Below, in pieces: positions 1 to 13,200 of a stretch of 64,000 bases of DNA. The first letter of the stretch is position 1. The number at the start of each line of letters is the position of its first letter. The DNA lies in assembly GCA_038030265.1 (NCBI GenBank), contig CM075937.1, forward strand, positions 41,086,198 through 41,150,197, written 5' to 3'. A program made the position numbers and the translations under genes. The notes under the pieces were generated by a model that saw nothing but the letters and a program-made list of their open reading frames with translations, did not search any database and was not told the DNA's origin. Source of the stretch: Corythucha ciliata (taxonomy: Eukaryota > Arthropoda > Insecta > Hemiptera > Tingidae).

Positions 1-3000
1 ATTTTTTTTTATCGTTCGTGACGATATTAACAAGTGTACCGATTGGGATGTGCGAGGCGAGGGAGTCACTCGTTGGTAGCTCGTCTTTTTAGATTTCCTG
101 AAAAATTCCGTCACGTTCTTGATTTGCCACTTGAAGAAATCAATTTCGTGTGTTTGCTTCTTTCGAAACACACATATACATTTTGGCGGATTATTAGCAC
201 TCCTAGAACCCAAATTTCACGGAGAGATTTTTTTTCGCCGGTAACCCGAAAGCTACGGGCTGTGCGGACAAATATTCCATATTAATTTTCTTGAATTTAA
301 CGCTCTTCATCGTTTTACATAGAATACTTGTCCGTAGAACCCGTAGCTTATAGCGTTCGAGTTACAGGCAACAACAAAAAATCTCTTCACCTACCCGAGC
401 GAAATTTTGGGTCAAACGCATTGTCTGTTGCAGTGATTCAAAGAAGGTAAACGGATGATTTGGTTTCTTTCTTTCATCTCAATTTTCAGTTATAAATCCC
501 AAAAACAGGATTTCTTGGGAAAAGCCCCGTCCCGAAAAATATTTTCAAGTCCCGTCTCGCATTCGGGACGCATACCACTATATGTCTAGCTTATTTAATA
601 ATGAACTTTCGTGGGTTTGTCGCGTTAAAAACAGTGCTGTCTAAAGCCGGATGCACACAAGCGATACTTGCCAAGTAACGAGCAAAATATCAATCAATTT
701 CTAGCAATTGCCTAAAAACCGACCAACTGAAAATTGTAAATTTTGCTCGTTAGGTACTTGGTAAGTACCGCATGAGTATATCCTGCTTAAACCCCAAATT
801 AACAACTGCGCATCATCAAAAAAACTTCTGCACTGTCGACCACAATATCTCTGTTTGCAAACCTGCTCTGGGGCGCACCAGTCAGCACCCAGCGCACCCC
901 AAAAGCGTTCACGAGAAATTTGAGCAGGTTGGTGCAAGCTAGTGTAAAGATGAGAGGCGGTGAGAGGGGGCTTTAGGTTACAGAGAAGGCAACACGGCTG
1001 TTTGTGTTCTGCCCTGCGCTACACTACACTTTTCGAACAGACTTGTTCCTGTGAGATGTTCCTTCAAATAACCAATTTCGTGGATTTAGCTCTTTCAACC
1101 CACAAATTTCGTGGATCTGGCACGGAGCGCACCAGCAGGCTCCACCTGTACGTCGAGGCTCTTCCTTGAACTTCATGACTGTCGATGTCCAAACGCTGGA
1201 ATCATGGGAAGAACTCGTCTGGGGGGACTCGTCTGATCAAAAACTTGAAACCCTCTCCTTTTAAGATTCGCAGTTCCGTTCAATTTTCTGGCTTTTCTGT
1301 TTATTTGGCCGGCCGCGGTTTATGAGTCCCTCAGACAATGCTTAGCTGAAAAGTGCAGACGCTCAGCGTCCCGCAACCCAGCCCGGAAACTCTTGTCCCT
1401 AGGTACTCCCTCTTGTAAAAAAGTACTGAATTGCTTATATTTTGTCGTCAAATAACGATATTTTCGAGCTAAATTACTTGAGGAAGAACGTTAAATTGCC
1501 CTCTTATTGCCGCTGTCATTTTTACGGGTTGAATAATCCATTTCAAAGCCACACAGCACAGGCGCTTAGCCAGGATTTCTTGGGGGGGGGGGGGTCCAAT
1601 GTAGGTCCGGTGCGGTGGGGGAAGGGGGTATTTCCACTCTATGCCTACTCTTTTCATCATTACTCTTATTATCATTACTATTATCATTATTGTGCGATAT
1701 TATTCAAATGCGTGAGCGGAGAAATTGAAAATAAAAAGTCTCCTTCAGAACATGGGAAATAAATCTGAAATTTCGCGCCTGACAAAGCATACAGCCAGAT
1801 ATTTGGGCTAAATCTCCAGTACCAGGTTTTTTAGGCCCATCAAGAGGATTCCGAGCAAGAATCTTCATAGTTTTTTATTGACAGATTTTCAAGCCGAAGA
1901 ACCAAAATCGGTTGCTAGTCTTTAGGTCTCAAGAATGAGACTTTTCGGCCTAAAAATTTTGATAACCAGACGAAAAACGGACTTCCATGCTTTGAACAAC
2001 GGTTTTAGGGACCGTTGGTACAGGATGACACGCTGGAAATTTATATATATATATCACGCTAGCGGGAAAAAACCTTTTAGTTAAGGGGGAGGGGGGAGGC
2101 GATGCTCAAAATAGAAAGACTGCCTGCTCCTTTTGTGTACTCACACAATTTGTAAGCCTCTATAACAAAAATTACATAATTATTATCAATTTGTGCACTT
2201 TTTCCCAGAATGGGATCTCGCAACTGTAAATATTTTGAACTCGTTTACACTTTTTCCCTCACGTACGCTTTCCACGACACTCGATTCATTGTTTCATAAA
2301 TTGGCAGCCACCGTGGTGTGCAGGTGGGAGGGTGAACTCGCCCCCGTCCCCCTCTTCCCCGACTATAGAAATGGAATGTTTAGAAAAGATTTCGGCATTC
2401 TTTCTCTCTTATACTTGAAGGTCATTTCGATGGAACTCACCAAAGAGACCTCCAAAATTAAAAAAAATATCCGGGGAATTATCATTTTTCTGCTTTTTCG
2501 CGCCATAATTACACGGGTTTTTTTGACAGACGTTTCTCTCTAAAGGTCCTTTTTCTCTCCTCACTCTCTCTCGCTCTTTCTTTTTTTCATCTCTGCAGGA
2601 CTCCGTGGGTAAAGAAAGAGACACCCCGTGGAAAGGCCTGCCGATGGCCGTTTGACCTTCAGGTATAGAAGAGTCTGTGGCGTGGCATCCCAAACCTCTC
2701 GCTCCCCCGCCCATCCCGCTTTCCAACACATGAAATTTTTTTTTTTTTCAACCTCTTCGCCCCTTAGGAACACTTGAACGCATTCATATCCTATTTGTGT
2801 CTTTCTTTCACGGGTTTTTTTTTTTCCTCCAGAAAAGGTATTTTTTTCACGAAATAACTCTTAAGGGTCGAAGTGAGTCACACACCGGTTATGTAGTGAC
2901 GTCATTTCAAGTGTTGATTGTCTTCAGAGTTATGTAAACTATTTATTGTAGACGAAGACCCGTTTGTTAGTATGTATTTCGCCCAGAATGGTCCACGAGC

Positions 3001-5119
3001 TTGACGCTACATTCTTGACAGTATTTTTTTAATGGCAGGATCGTCTTTTGTTTTTATATTTACCCCCGCGATAATTGCACAGTAGACCCTGAGTCATAGC
3101 TCAAAATCTGTAAAATGAGGAAAATCGCGCGAGTGGCGTGACAATGGGAATTTAGTAGCAAGGATTTTTCGAGTTAAAACGGACGAAAAGCCTCGGGGAG
3201 TGGACGCTTTGTAATCATCGTGTACAAAGCGAAACACAATCACTGTAAGAGCAACCCACGCCGATTTTACCAGTTCCTGCAGGCTTTTGAGTATGCCCTC
3301 GGAGTACGGCTTCCCAATTTCTATATTTCTTCTATTATCCTTTATTTTGACGGCTCTGGAAGACACGTAGATTTTAGGGCTGTCCGAAGTCCGAACTAAC
3401 TCATCGCCCCCTAAAAGGCTCTGTCACGTTTTCGGAGCCGTTTGACGAGTGCCTCGAATTTAAGAACGCCCTTGAAGGCTGTGAGAGTCGGAATGGCGGC
3501 TCCCTGTATATTACGAGAGATAATGTTTATATCAGCGGCGTAAAATAGACCCCTTTCCTTAATTGTCATGACTATAAAGGTCTTAATTCCAGAAATAATA
3601 GTACAGCTTGGTTCATGGGGTTTCGTTTACGCCAAGAACGAGAGCAGCCCAATGTTATTAATACGGTGGAGGGGTGAGGGGGAGATCCTTTTCATACTGC
3701 TCACCTTAGCGAGCTTTCCAGGAATTGTTTTTAAGGGCTCGAACGGTTTCAACAAGGCTCCTATCTCTCTTTGGTACACTAAACACACATTATATGATCC
3801 TTAATGCACGAGAATAACAGAACCATTGTACTCGTGTACCTTTTTTACACCTTCCCCCCATCACCATGAGTGATTCTTGTAATCAGTGAGTTTTCGCCCC
3901 AGTTGACTGATTGATGGTCAATTTTTATAGAAAAATCAGTAGAGGAGTAGAAACGAAAGAAATTGTTACAGTTAGATGGACAGAGTCGCACAATTTTCAA
4001 CTGATTATTCAAGAGGAAAAGCGCAGACTTGTGTTGTTTTTTTTTATGAATGCTTCGCAAGGGGCGCGCCCATATTCATTATAATCGTCTCCCACGCGTT
4101 ATTTTCTGCATCCCACTATTTCTTTCAAGTTTTTCTTTTTTTAAAACGGGTTTTTTTTTTTTAAATGCAAATTCACTGCGCGAGTGTATTGAATTAGAAT
4201 GGCGATGACGACCTTAAAAAGCTTGAATCAATAGACCTGTAGATTTTCCAAGAATGTGAGAAATACCCCGCCCCCTCACTCCCCTAATATTGCGAGTGTC
4301 AGTGTCGGAGTGTGCGCTGGGGTCACCAATTATCTAACGCGTCTTGGAAAAAACTCTGTAGAAAGAAAGCAGTTAGCTTCACCGAGCTGCGTAGCTGCAA
4401 AGTCCTTCCTCTCTTCCCCTCCTATTAATAGAGCAGCTAATGAGACTCAATCATGCGACTTGAAACTAGAAGAGTATTTTCTACGAACTCGCTCCATCTA
4501 TTCTTCTCTCTCACTCACTCTCTCACTCTCTCTCTCTCGCACTCACGTAAGAAAACTAGCTGTTTGACTTCTCGCTGCCGCCTTTGCCTTAAGCTTCACA
4601 ACTCGTGTTTGTGTACAGCTCATTCAAAACAAATGGTTAAGTTCAACGCTCCCAGTTTTTAAAGAGCTACCGAGAAACGCTGCAATAGTGCAAGTTTTTT
4701 CTTTTAATGTGTTTCTTCATCTTTTTAATTTTTTTTTTTTTAATTTCTCAGTAAGACAGGAGCGGTGCTCTTAGGGGATGAACGATGTCTTATTTAAAAA
4801 TTATCAATTAGAAAATGATGAAGAAAGGCGAGGAATTTATGCATTATGACGTGACTCAATCTCATCAAGAATTCACAACGGAAAGTCGAACGAATGAATC
4901 AATATTTGAAGCGATGACTTCATCAAGCATCACCTATCTCCGTTCAAAAATCCATACCACTCAAAAAACATCTTGAATTCTAATTTTCACAAATGGCCCG
5001 CTTCTTTGATCGGGAGGAAAAGAATGTCAGACGAGCGAGAGAGAAACAGAGAATTCAGAAATGTTTTTAACAGATTTTCAACTTCTTGGCCTTCTCATTA
5101 TCTCCTTTTTCTCTCGTGG

Positions 5120-5152
<33 letters not shown>

Positions 5153-7104
5153 AGTGAGAACAATGCAAGAATTAAAAATAGAGCCGAGCCCATCCGGGGG
5201 AGCTCTGGTCACTTACCCATGCACCCCCAGAATTGTTTTAATCTTTCTAAAATAAAATAAATCAATATTTAATTTACACCATTTTAGATAAAAATAATTA
5301 AACTTCTTAGCGAAAATACAGCAAAGACAACACAAACAAGGAGATTAATTGCTTTTCTTCCTTTAATAAGTCAGGTTTTTGCTGACGCCTTCATGATTTC
5401 ATGAGTTTTATACAACCCTCCCTCGTCTTTCCACCAATCACACTCTATCCGCCGCACCGTTCCGTCAGTTTTTTGCTTTCCTTCGCCAAATATTTATCAC
5501 TTTTCCTTCCACTATCTTCCTCCTTCAAAGACAAACCATTTTCAAACCACTCCCCCACCACCACCGCGCCCACTGTCACTGGCTACTAAAACGGAATTGT
5601 TTGTCAAAACGAACTCGACCTCGATTATTGTTTTAGACATTATCCGGTGAAACCGACCGATTCAACTTTGTGATTTACCAAAATAACGGCGAGCTATGAT
5701 GCGAACCAGTTAAGCATCGATGTAGAGGGTGAGGGGAGGGGGCAAAATGTCAGATTTCGTGCGCCTCAATGGCCTGATTCTTGAAAGGTAAAACTCCGTA
5801 TAAGACTAGCCTAGGGCTAGTCAGACAGCTTCCCAAACTCCTGGAGCTTGTGGTGTGTTTACTCAATTTGAACGGTAACCGGTACGCTCATGCAGCGCGA
5901 AGAAATCGTGCAAAGGTTCACGTCTTAATAGAACTGAGTCGATCAGAAAACAGTTTGCGCATTTCTTTGTTTTAAATCCGCCGTTACGCGTTCCAATAGG
6001 CCAGCACGGAACGCGGAGACGGACCCGGCTGCTGTCAGCCACCCCAGGATAGGAATCCCGCCGGCCGCCGGTACGCCGCGCCGCCCCCTATCGATGCCTT
6101 ACAAAATATGCCCGGTTTATTGCCAAAAATGGGCAATAATTGAAATAGCAAAGTCAAATCGTCTTTGCTGTTGGTTTGGCTCTTTTGGAGGTCCAATTTG
6201 GCGGATTTCGCCCCTTTTTAAAACCATCACTCAATGTTTTTCCTTTTTGAAGGAGCCAATTCTGCAGGAATTGGTTCCTCTAAAGCCAAATTCACGTGTT
6301 TAGCTCTTTCAAAAATCAATTTCACTAATTTGTTCCTTTCATAAACGAAATTTCACGATTTTTAATATTAAAAAACACAATGTTATGAATTTTCACACTA
6401 CTAAACCCCAAGTCTTGCGGGTTAGGCTCCTTCACATATCAAAGTCGCACAGTCGCGTGTTTTGCATCTTTCTCGCCATTTCGCGAATTTGGCTTTTCGG
6501 AAAACGCAATTTCACGGATTTTCACACATTCAAATCCCAATTTCACGGACCAGCCGATGCTCTTTCAAAAGCTAATTTCGCGGATTTGGCTCCTTCGAAA
6601 AACCAAATTCGCCGGTTCGGCTGTTTCGCAGAGTCTATTTGGTGGGTGTCACTCCGTTCAAAACCATAATGGCAGTATTAGAATCATCCAATTTGGCTCT
6701 TTCGGAGACCCTAGTAAAACAATTAGTAAATTAAACCGAAAACCCCTTTAACACACAAGGAAATTTAAGGCGGCTTAAGATGCGAGATGAGGCAGCTGAA
6801 ACATTGAGCTGAGCTCTGGCAACACTCATTGACCTTTCAATGGACACAGCTCAACGTTTGAACTGTGACTGTTCATTTATGTGAAAGAGCCTTTCTTTTG
6901 CCAAGAGTCAAACATATGTTCCAATACTATAAAACTCACTGTCATAAAAGTTTCCATCTCTTTGTAATTTATTGCTTTTTACTCAAACCTGAAACATCTG
7001 TTCGAGGAATCTTGTTTGTACTATGTACTTTTCATTGTGAAAACAGCAGCCTGACTTCTTAGTGTCTGTGAAAGAAATTTGTAAAATTATTAAAAAATTT
7101 GTCA
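1..7104. other. Gene-free 5' region
   Basis: No open frame here has codon structure, domains or splice signals that I can support. The stretch contains a poly-G run near 1586, an AT microsatellite near 2045, a CT-rich microsatellite at about 4504-4540, a run of over 30 A at about 5110-5143, a short GC-rich patch at about 5990-6090 that I do not recognise, and degenerate tandem arrays listed separately. A distal promoter or 5' UTR exon of the ataxin-1 gene could lie here but is not visible. Confidence 0.6.
6106..6735 (+). repeat. Degenerate ~31-bp tandem array, family A
   Basis: Repeated units of 31-32 bp, each with an AATTTCGCGGATTTGGCTC-like core followed by a CTTTCAAAAACC-like linker. Neighbouring units differ at many positions but the order of blocks is kept. 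The same unit recurs at about 1055-1130, 9950-10510, 36010-36200 and 40500-40575, and reverse-complemented at about 26945-27035, 34540-34640, 36450-36707, 37003-37265, 38960-39625 and 57365-57560. The open frames running through it come from the regular period and are not genes. Confidence 0.75.
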
Positions 7105-7272
7105 ATGGAGGCAAGAGAAATAAAGAGAGAGATTGATGAGCCCGTCAACCGTGTGGAAGTGATCATCGGGGAAGACCAGGGACCGGGTTTTGGTGTGTCA
7201 TTCGGCGGAAGTTCAGCCACTTTGAAGATGATGAAAAAGAAGAAAAAGGGAGTGGTGCGCCTGCCGCGTAAG
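7105..7272 (+). CDS. Atx-1: Atx-1 exon 1 (start codon)
   Basis: Encodes 56 residues beginning MEAREIKREI and including a Lys run. The donor is GTACCT after position 7272, phase 0. A GTAAGG donor five bases upstream is a better match by sequence, but it puts exon 2 out of phase with the rest of the gene. I recognise no domain in it, so this exon is the least certain part of the model. Confidence 0.5.
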
Positions 7273-10200
7273 GTACCTATTTCCGAAAAGTTTTTAGAGG
7301 GAAAACTATTTTATGGTTGTGTTAACGCTACCATAAATTTTCCACGTTTTACTACTTTCGTATTGAGCCAGAAAGCCTGGTGAGGAGACGTCCAATTTAT
7401 ATGTTTCATCCCGACACGTCCTCGAAAGGAATCGCTTTTTTCTTCTTTTTTTTTTTCGTCGGTCTATTTCTCTACAGTCTTACGACGCCCAGCTAATTTT
7501 ACCCACAGCCGCTTAATTTACTAAACCGTCTTTGATTGACCAAAGTCCACCCGTGCGCGTAATTTATTTTCGCGACAGTGTCAACTCAACTTATCAAAGC
7601 AGAAAAATCTTTCTCGTCGCTCCTGTCTTGCCTGATTATAGACTTCTCATTTTCCTTGTGAAGTCAGTGTATGCTCATCTCCCACGCCTTACTGCGTGGC
7701 TTAAACACGCAGAAGGCTACTACTTGCCCCTCCGCCACCCCTTTTGTGGTTCTATTGAGAAACTTCCCAGATCGCGTCGCCAAAAAAGAGATCTAAGGCC
7801 CACGCGGTTTATTTATTTTGTTTGTATCCTCGAACGAGGTTTCGAAAATTGGACAGCTGATAACATACATGTAGGAGTTTTTTTTTGCTTTGCGGGAGAA
7901 AAATTAAAGAGATTAAAATAGGTCAAGGGCGCACGTGTCCCACCTCAATTGTTGTCCTGGCAACAAATCTTTTTTTCCCCCACCATTCCATCTTCACCCC
8001 CTTCGTAACAGAGATTTTTACGTCCTTTTTATCCAGCCAGATGCCGGAGTTGACCCCGAAGTTACATGGAAAGGTTTGAGGGAGTGTGAGGATCAAAGCG
8101 ATTATGAAGGGAAAAGAAAGCCCCGGCAGTAGAAGGTATAAAAAAAGCAACCCTCCACCCCTCCCCATGTACCATTTTTCCCTTTTCCTTTGAAAAATCA
8201 TCCCCCAGTCTCAGCCGTTCATCTCTTCGGAGCCTTCTTGCGTGCCCTTGATTTCTAACGGCGCCGAAAGATTAATTATGGTAATGGAGTGTCTAAAAAG
8301 GAGAAACTCAACAACTTCTTCGTTTTTATGAGTTGGTGGGATGGAGGGAAGGTGGTGACAGATCAGCAGTGCGAGCAGCGTATGAGGTGGGCCCCGGGGG
8401 TGGTAGAGGGGAGGAGGTATTTTCCAGGAAAATTAAGCGATCCTGGAAAAAAGGCTCCCTTTTGCTTTCTTGGAAAAGCCCTATAGCTAAGCTGCGCTGT
8501 TTTTAGCTTAGTGCTGGCAAAAGATGTTGGTAAGTTGATGAGGTCGAAAAAACAAACTGGAGCATTCTGATTATGATTACGAAGAGGTATGAGAATCGTG
8601 TTATTTTTCGGGGATTACACCCCCCCCCCTCACCGGGGGGAGGGCCTGAAAGGGCTCTATTATGGCCAATACTTTCTGCAGTCACGCTTTTGTATCGTTT
8701 TCAAACAATTAGTTAGGATGAGGCCCCATTTTTTGATCGATCTAAGGGGGGGAAATATACCCCTGACACGAAAAGTGAACTCTTACTTATCGCTAATGCG
8801 TGTTTTACTAGGAAAAGCTCTATAATCTTCCTTCACCTCTCATGTTCATTTTATTCAAGATTAGGTGTAATTTCCGATTTGTTTTGACCTATACAGAATG
8901 CGGTTGGTATGATGAGATCAGGGGCCGGGGGCCTCGTAACGCCCCCGCCGCTTCGTCTGACCACCATGTACGGACCACCGCAGCCGTCGGACGTGGCCGC
9001 AGTGGCGGCGGCAGCGGCGGCGGTCGTGCCCGAATTTCTAAGGCCGTTGCCTCCCCGTGGCTATCCTCATCCGACCAGTGTTCGACCGCCGACGCTCAGC
9101 TTTCGTAAAGAGGACGATGAGCCGTTCACACCGAGCTACAGGTAAGAACCCCCCCCCCACCTCATTTTGTTGCCAGTTTCCGACTCTAATTTTCCCCGTA
9201 TTTATTTTTATTTTCTTCAGAGCGTACCCCTATCCATACCCATACCCCTACATCTATCCCATGATCCGACCTCTCGAGCCTTATCCGTACAATTCGCCGC
9301 CCCAAAGCCCTCTTGTTCGAAAACCGCCCGTACGCCTTCCACCGACCAAAGAGGCGACGACGCCGACCAGTAAAAAATCGCCATCCTTGAAAAGGTCGCG
9401 AGCCGGACCGGTTCGAGGATTCACGAGAGGTTCGCTCATTCGTCTCGCGACGGGCGAACTAAAAAGGGTAAGTTTTGATCCAAAAATCGTTTATTTTTAG
9501 CAAGTCAGCCTGTTTTGAAAAAAAATCAATTAATCAGTTGTTCAGTTTTATCTTAACAAAAACTGTTGAATCGTTATTTAAATTGTCCTTTTAAGGTCGT
9601 TTTTGTGAACAATTTAAAATCAAAACTCGTTATCAATTAAATGAAGGCGATATCTCTAAAAACATTACTTTTTTGCTCGAGATTTCTCGTAAACATTTGA
9701 TTCTTTCATTGACCAGTATCGAACTTTTGATATTTCTTCAGACAACAAATTAATTCACCGGTCATCGCGTGACCAAAGAGGATCATTTCTATGGGATTTT
9801 GCGATACCTGTCGGGGTGCGTAAGACAGGATTCAGTAATTCTCAAGAATATTTTCTATCATATCACCTCATTCATTGCATTTTTGAGGGAAATGACTCAC
9901 AACAGTAAATCTGATACCTTAGATTACAGAATCACCCCATTGGAAGCTATCAATTTTGGCGGGTTTTCGGTACGACTTTAAGTTGTTGTTTAAGGAATAT
10001 TTAAATTCGGGTGAACCGTCACACACCCTTGGGTTTTCTGAGGCTCGCTCACCGAAAAATCATTTCTTGGATTTCGTTCACCTTAAAACCAATTTTGCGG
10101 ATTTTTCGTTGCTGAAAACAGCAATTTTTGCGGGTCTGCGGTTCACTGAAAACTGAGGTTGCTCATTCAAAAACCAATTCGCGGTTTTTGGACCTTAAAA

Positions 10201-13200
10201 CCCATTTTCGCATGTCCAGCTCACCGCACCAATTCTCTGAGTTCTCTCTTCGAAAAACCTTGATTTCGCCCTTTTAAACCCCTGTTTCACTCACTAAAAA
10301 TAAAAAAACCCGCGGGGTTGCGTCATTTAATAAACAATTACAGGGATTTTTCACACTAATAAACTCATTTTCTTCGCGACTCTGGGCTCACTAAAACTAC
10401 GATTTTACGGGTTTTACTCGCTAAAGAACCATTTTTGCCGGCCTGGCTCACTAGCAACCGAATTTCGTGTGTTTTGGTTCGCTGAAAACAAAATTTTGCT
10501 GTGTGTAATCAGGCAATGGTGCATCTGACATTCTCAAGTGAAGATTCCCCGTACACCTAGGTCAAGGGCTGACTAATGGCATTTTCCATTCCATGGAATA
10601 CACTGGTGTGGTGGACGTTTTTCCATCCGTCCTCTCTGAATTGAAACATAATTATGTTTATGGAGAGGACGCTGCACTACACTTGAGTAGTGTGTTGAGT
10701 GGAAATCGCTATGAAGTCAGCATTTCTCCAATGCATGGGGCCATCTGCGAGAGACAAAAAACATAGAGACCAGCGTGGAATCCGGAAACCTAGGAGTTTG
10801 ATGTCAAAGGAGAACGTACTATACACTAAAGACTTACAAACCACAGTTCGTACTTAAAGTGTCCAGTACGCTCAAGTATTATCTCACCAGCCTCTCACTA
10901 TCTTGCACTACTATGTATATTGCCAACTCTAATTTGACTAACAATAAGTGCAGTAATTCCGATCAGTTTTTTGTCTCTCCACTTTTAAATAAAGTGGAAT
11001 AAATGCTAAGTAAAAATTATATTTATTGTTTATGCAGAGACTTGCATAAACAAGTCTCTGGGGGGTAGCTTGGAGATTTCCGCCCCGCCAGTACGCCAGA
11101 TACGCGGTTTCATCCATTTCTAAATTTTGGCAATTTCCTCCAAAAATCGCCCAACTGAGAGATTTTTAGGGTTATTTTCTCTGTGTATTTCGATTTCAAC
11201 CGAAAGTATGAGTCCCGTGGAGAGTGCTCAATTGACCAATGTACGCGGTTTCCTCCTCGAACATCGTTGAGTGGCCACCACTGTCCCTTAAATTGGGGAG
11301 AACTTCATGAGACTAGCGAACCTGCTTCTACTCTACTCCATTCCATAACAGGGAAAGATTAATCGAAAAGAAAACTCTGGAATGTCTGGGTGAATTATAA
11401 TCCAATCAAATGGTGTTCAAAATTGCCCTGAAGTGGGGAAAAATGGAAACCTTGGAGTTACTTTTGTCTGAACTTTTCCAACAAAATTGCCTGTTGCGTT
11501 TTGAGATGTCGGCGAAAAACGGTGAAATGTTGATAATTTTTCCCATTTTTCAAATATAACTTCGTGAGAGTGTGACTGACTACATAGAATTTCCTATAAG
11601 TCGTGATCCAAACTGATTTTTTTGGAACATCCGTTTTTGAAATACTGCCCTTCAGAAAATGACCATTTGTCTATACATATAACTGAAAAGTTATAGAGTT
11701 CAGAGTAGGGGTGTTCGGATGTCAGCCGCAGGTGGAGAGCCAGTTAACCAATAGAAGTACCGTCAACAACGCTTGCAGATATCCTGATACAGGCTGGTTT
11801 TCGCGAAAAAGTGCCCAAAAACATCAAAAAGTTCAAAAATCTCGCAGTTTTTCTATAATTTAAAAGTGATCCCGAAGTTTTTCGAGGTCAACAATTTGTA
11901 CACGTCATACCTACACCACACGTGGATAACGTCCTTCGTAATATCCATCATATCTGAATCAATCCCAGATTCCCCCCCCCTCCTGAGATCGAAAATATCC
12001 ATATCTCATTCAATCCTAGACACCCCCTCGATTTCGAAAATATCCAAATCTCATTCAATCTCAGATTCATCCCTGAGTTCGAAAATATCCATATCCGATT
12101 CACACTTTTCACACCATATCTTCGGTCAAATCCTTCTCTACAGCTCATCCGAAAAACTAATCTCTCGAAGAAACTTGAATAGAAAATTAACTCAGTCTAG
12201 GATGTGGGGTCGTATGTCAGATTATCAGAAGGGATGGGAAAGAAAAAGTGACGTAATACATGCACTGACCCGATAGGTGCGGTTTGAGTTCCGAGAGGGA
12301 ATTTCTCCTGGGTGGATTCGCTCTTTGCGTGGACTCCCGGCTCAGTTGGTTAGAGCACCTGCCGCGAAACCGGGAGGTTGTGAGTTCGAAGCCCACCTTG
12401 GGAGCAATTTTTTCTCGAAACTCAAAACAAGTAAAAAAAATGGTAAGTATTTAATTTAAAGATTAACTTCTTTATCTTCAGCCTTCCACCCTCTCGAATT
12501 CACAGTTGTGGCTAGGGTAGTGCGGTGAGGAGGGGAGTAATCCCATAACTGTCCGTAGAAAGGGTCTTCCAAATTCAATTAATTGAATAGTACTTTTGTT
12601 CTCGGGCAAGGCTTTGATGGGGCCATCAAGATGTCCGCTAGATTCAAAAGTGACCCGCTGGCCACAGTTTGTTGGGACTACCCCCCTCCCCCCGCCCCCA
12701 CACCCATAGTAGCTGATGTACTGCAACGGGGCCTCAGGCCTCGTTAGCCGCCCGAACTCGGTAGTCTATAATCAGGGGATTGGCTTATCGAGTCCGTGTT
12801 TCGATATTGGTAAATTCGAGGGTGAGCGGGAAACCACAGCTATTCCCAAATGATCCTGTTGGGAATTTCCCAAGGGCTGGCTGCTTACCCAACTTGAAAA
12901 AAAATAAAATAAAGTAAAATTTCATTTTTCGCGATTTCTTTGTTGCCCAGGTGGAGGACATGCGAACGGAGGATTTCATTTCATCCGCCGAATCAAGTCG
13001 TATTCATCGATTGGATCCGTCAACCGTCGTCCGAATCGAAAGTTCGAACAACGAGGCGTCCACTGCTGTCCTGACGCTAAGTTACGGCCAAGATCGATCT
13101 CAGGTAAATTTATCGCTTTGTTTAAATAAGAAAAAAAAGGGCGTGAGGGGGGGGGGGGTGCCCCACTGAAATTCCAAGAATTCTTTCGTGAGGGGGCGAA

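Larger units (their letters stand above)
9468..12950 (+). other. Atx-1: Atx-1 intron 4
   Basis: A 3.5-kb intron. It carries a family A array at about 9950-10510, a fold-back-like segment near 10575-10695, a three-unit 45-50 bp repeat at 11951-12090 and a tRNA-like sequence at 12331-12405. No further exon with consistent phase was found. Confidence 0.7.

Noticed and set aside
6385..6751. Overlapping open frames of 60-95 codons
   Set aside because: They are translations of the family A tandem array; the period keeps a frame open without coding.
12331..12405. Functional tRNA gene
   Set aside because: The D arm and a T-arm-like part are present but the acceptor stem does not pair and position 33 is not T; kept only as a pseudogene or SINE head.
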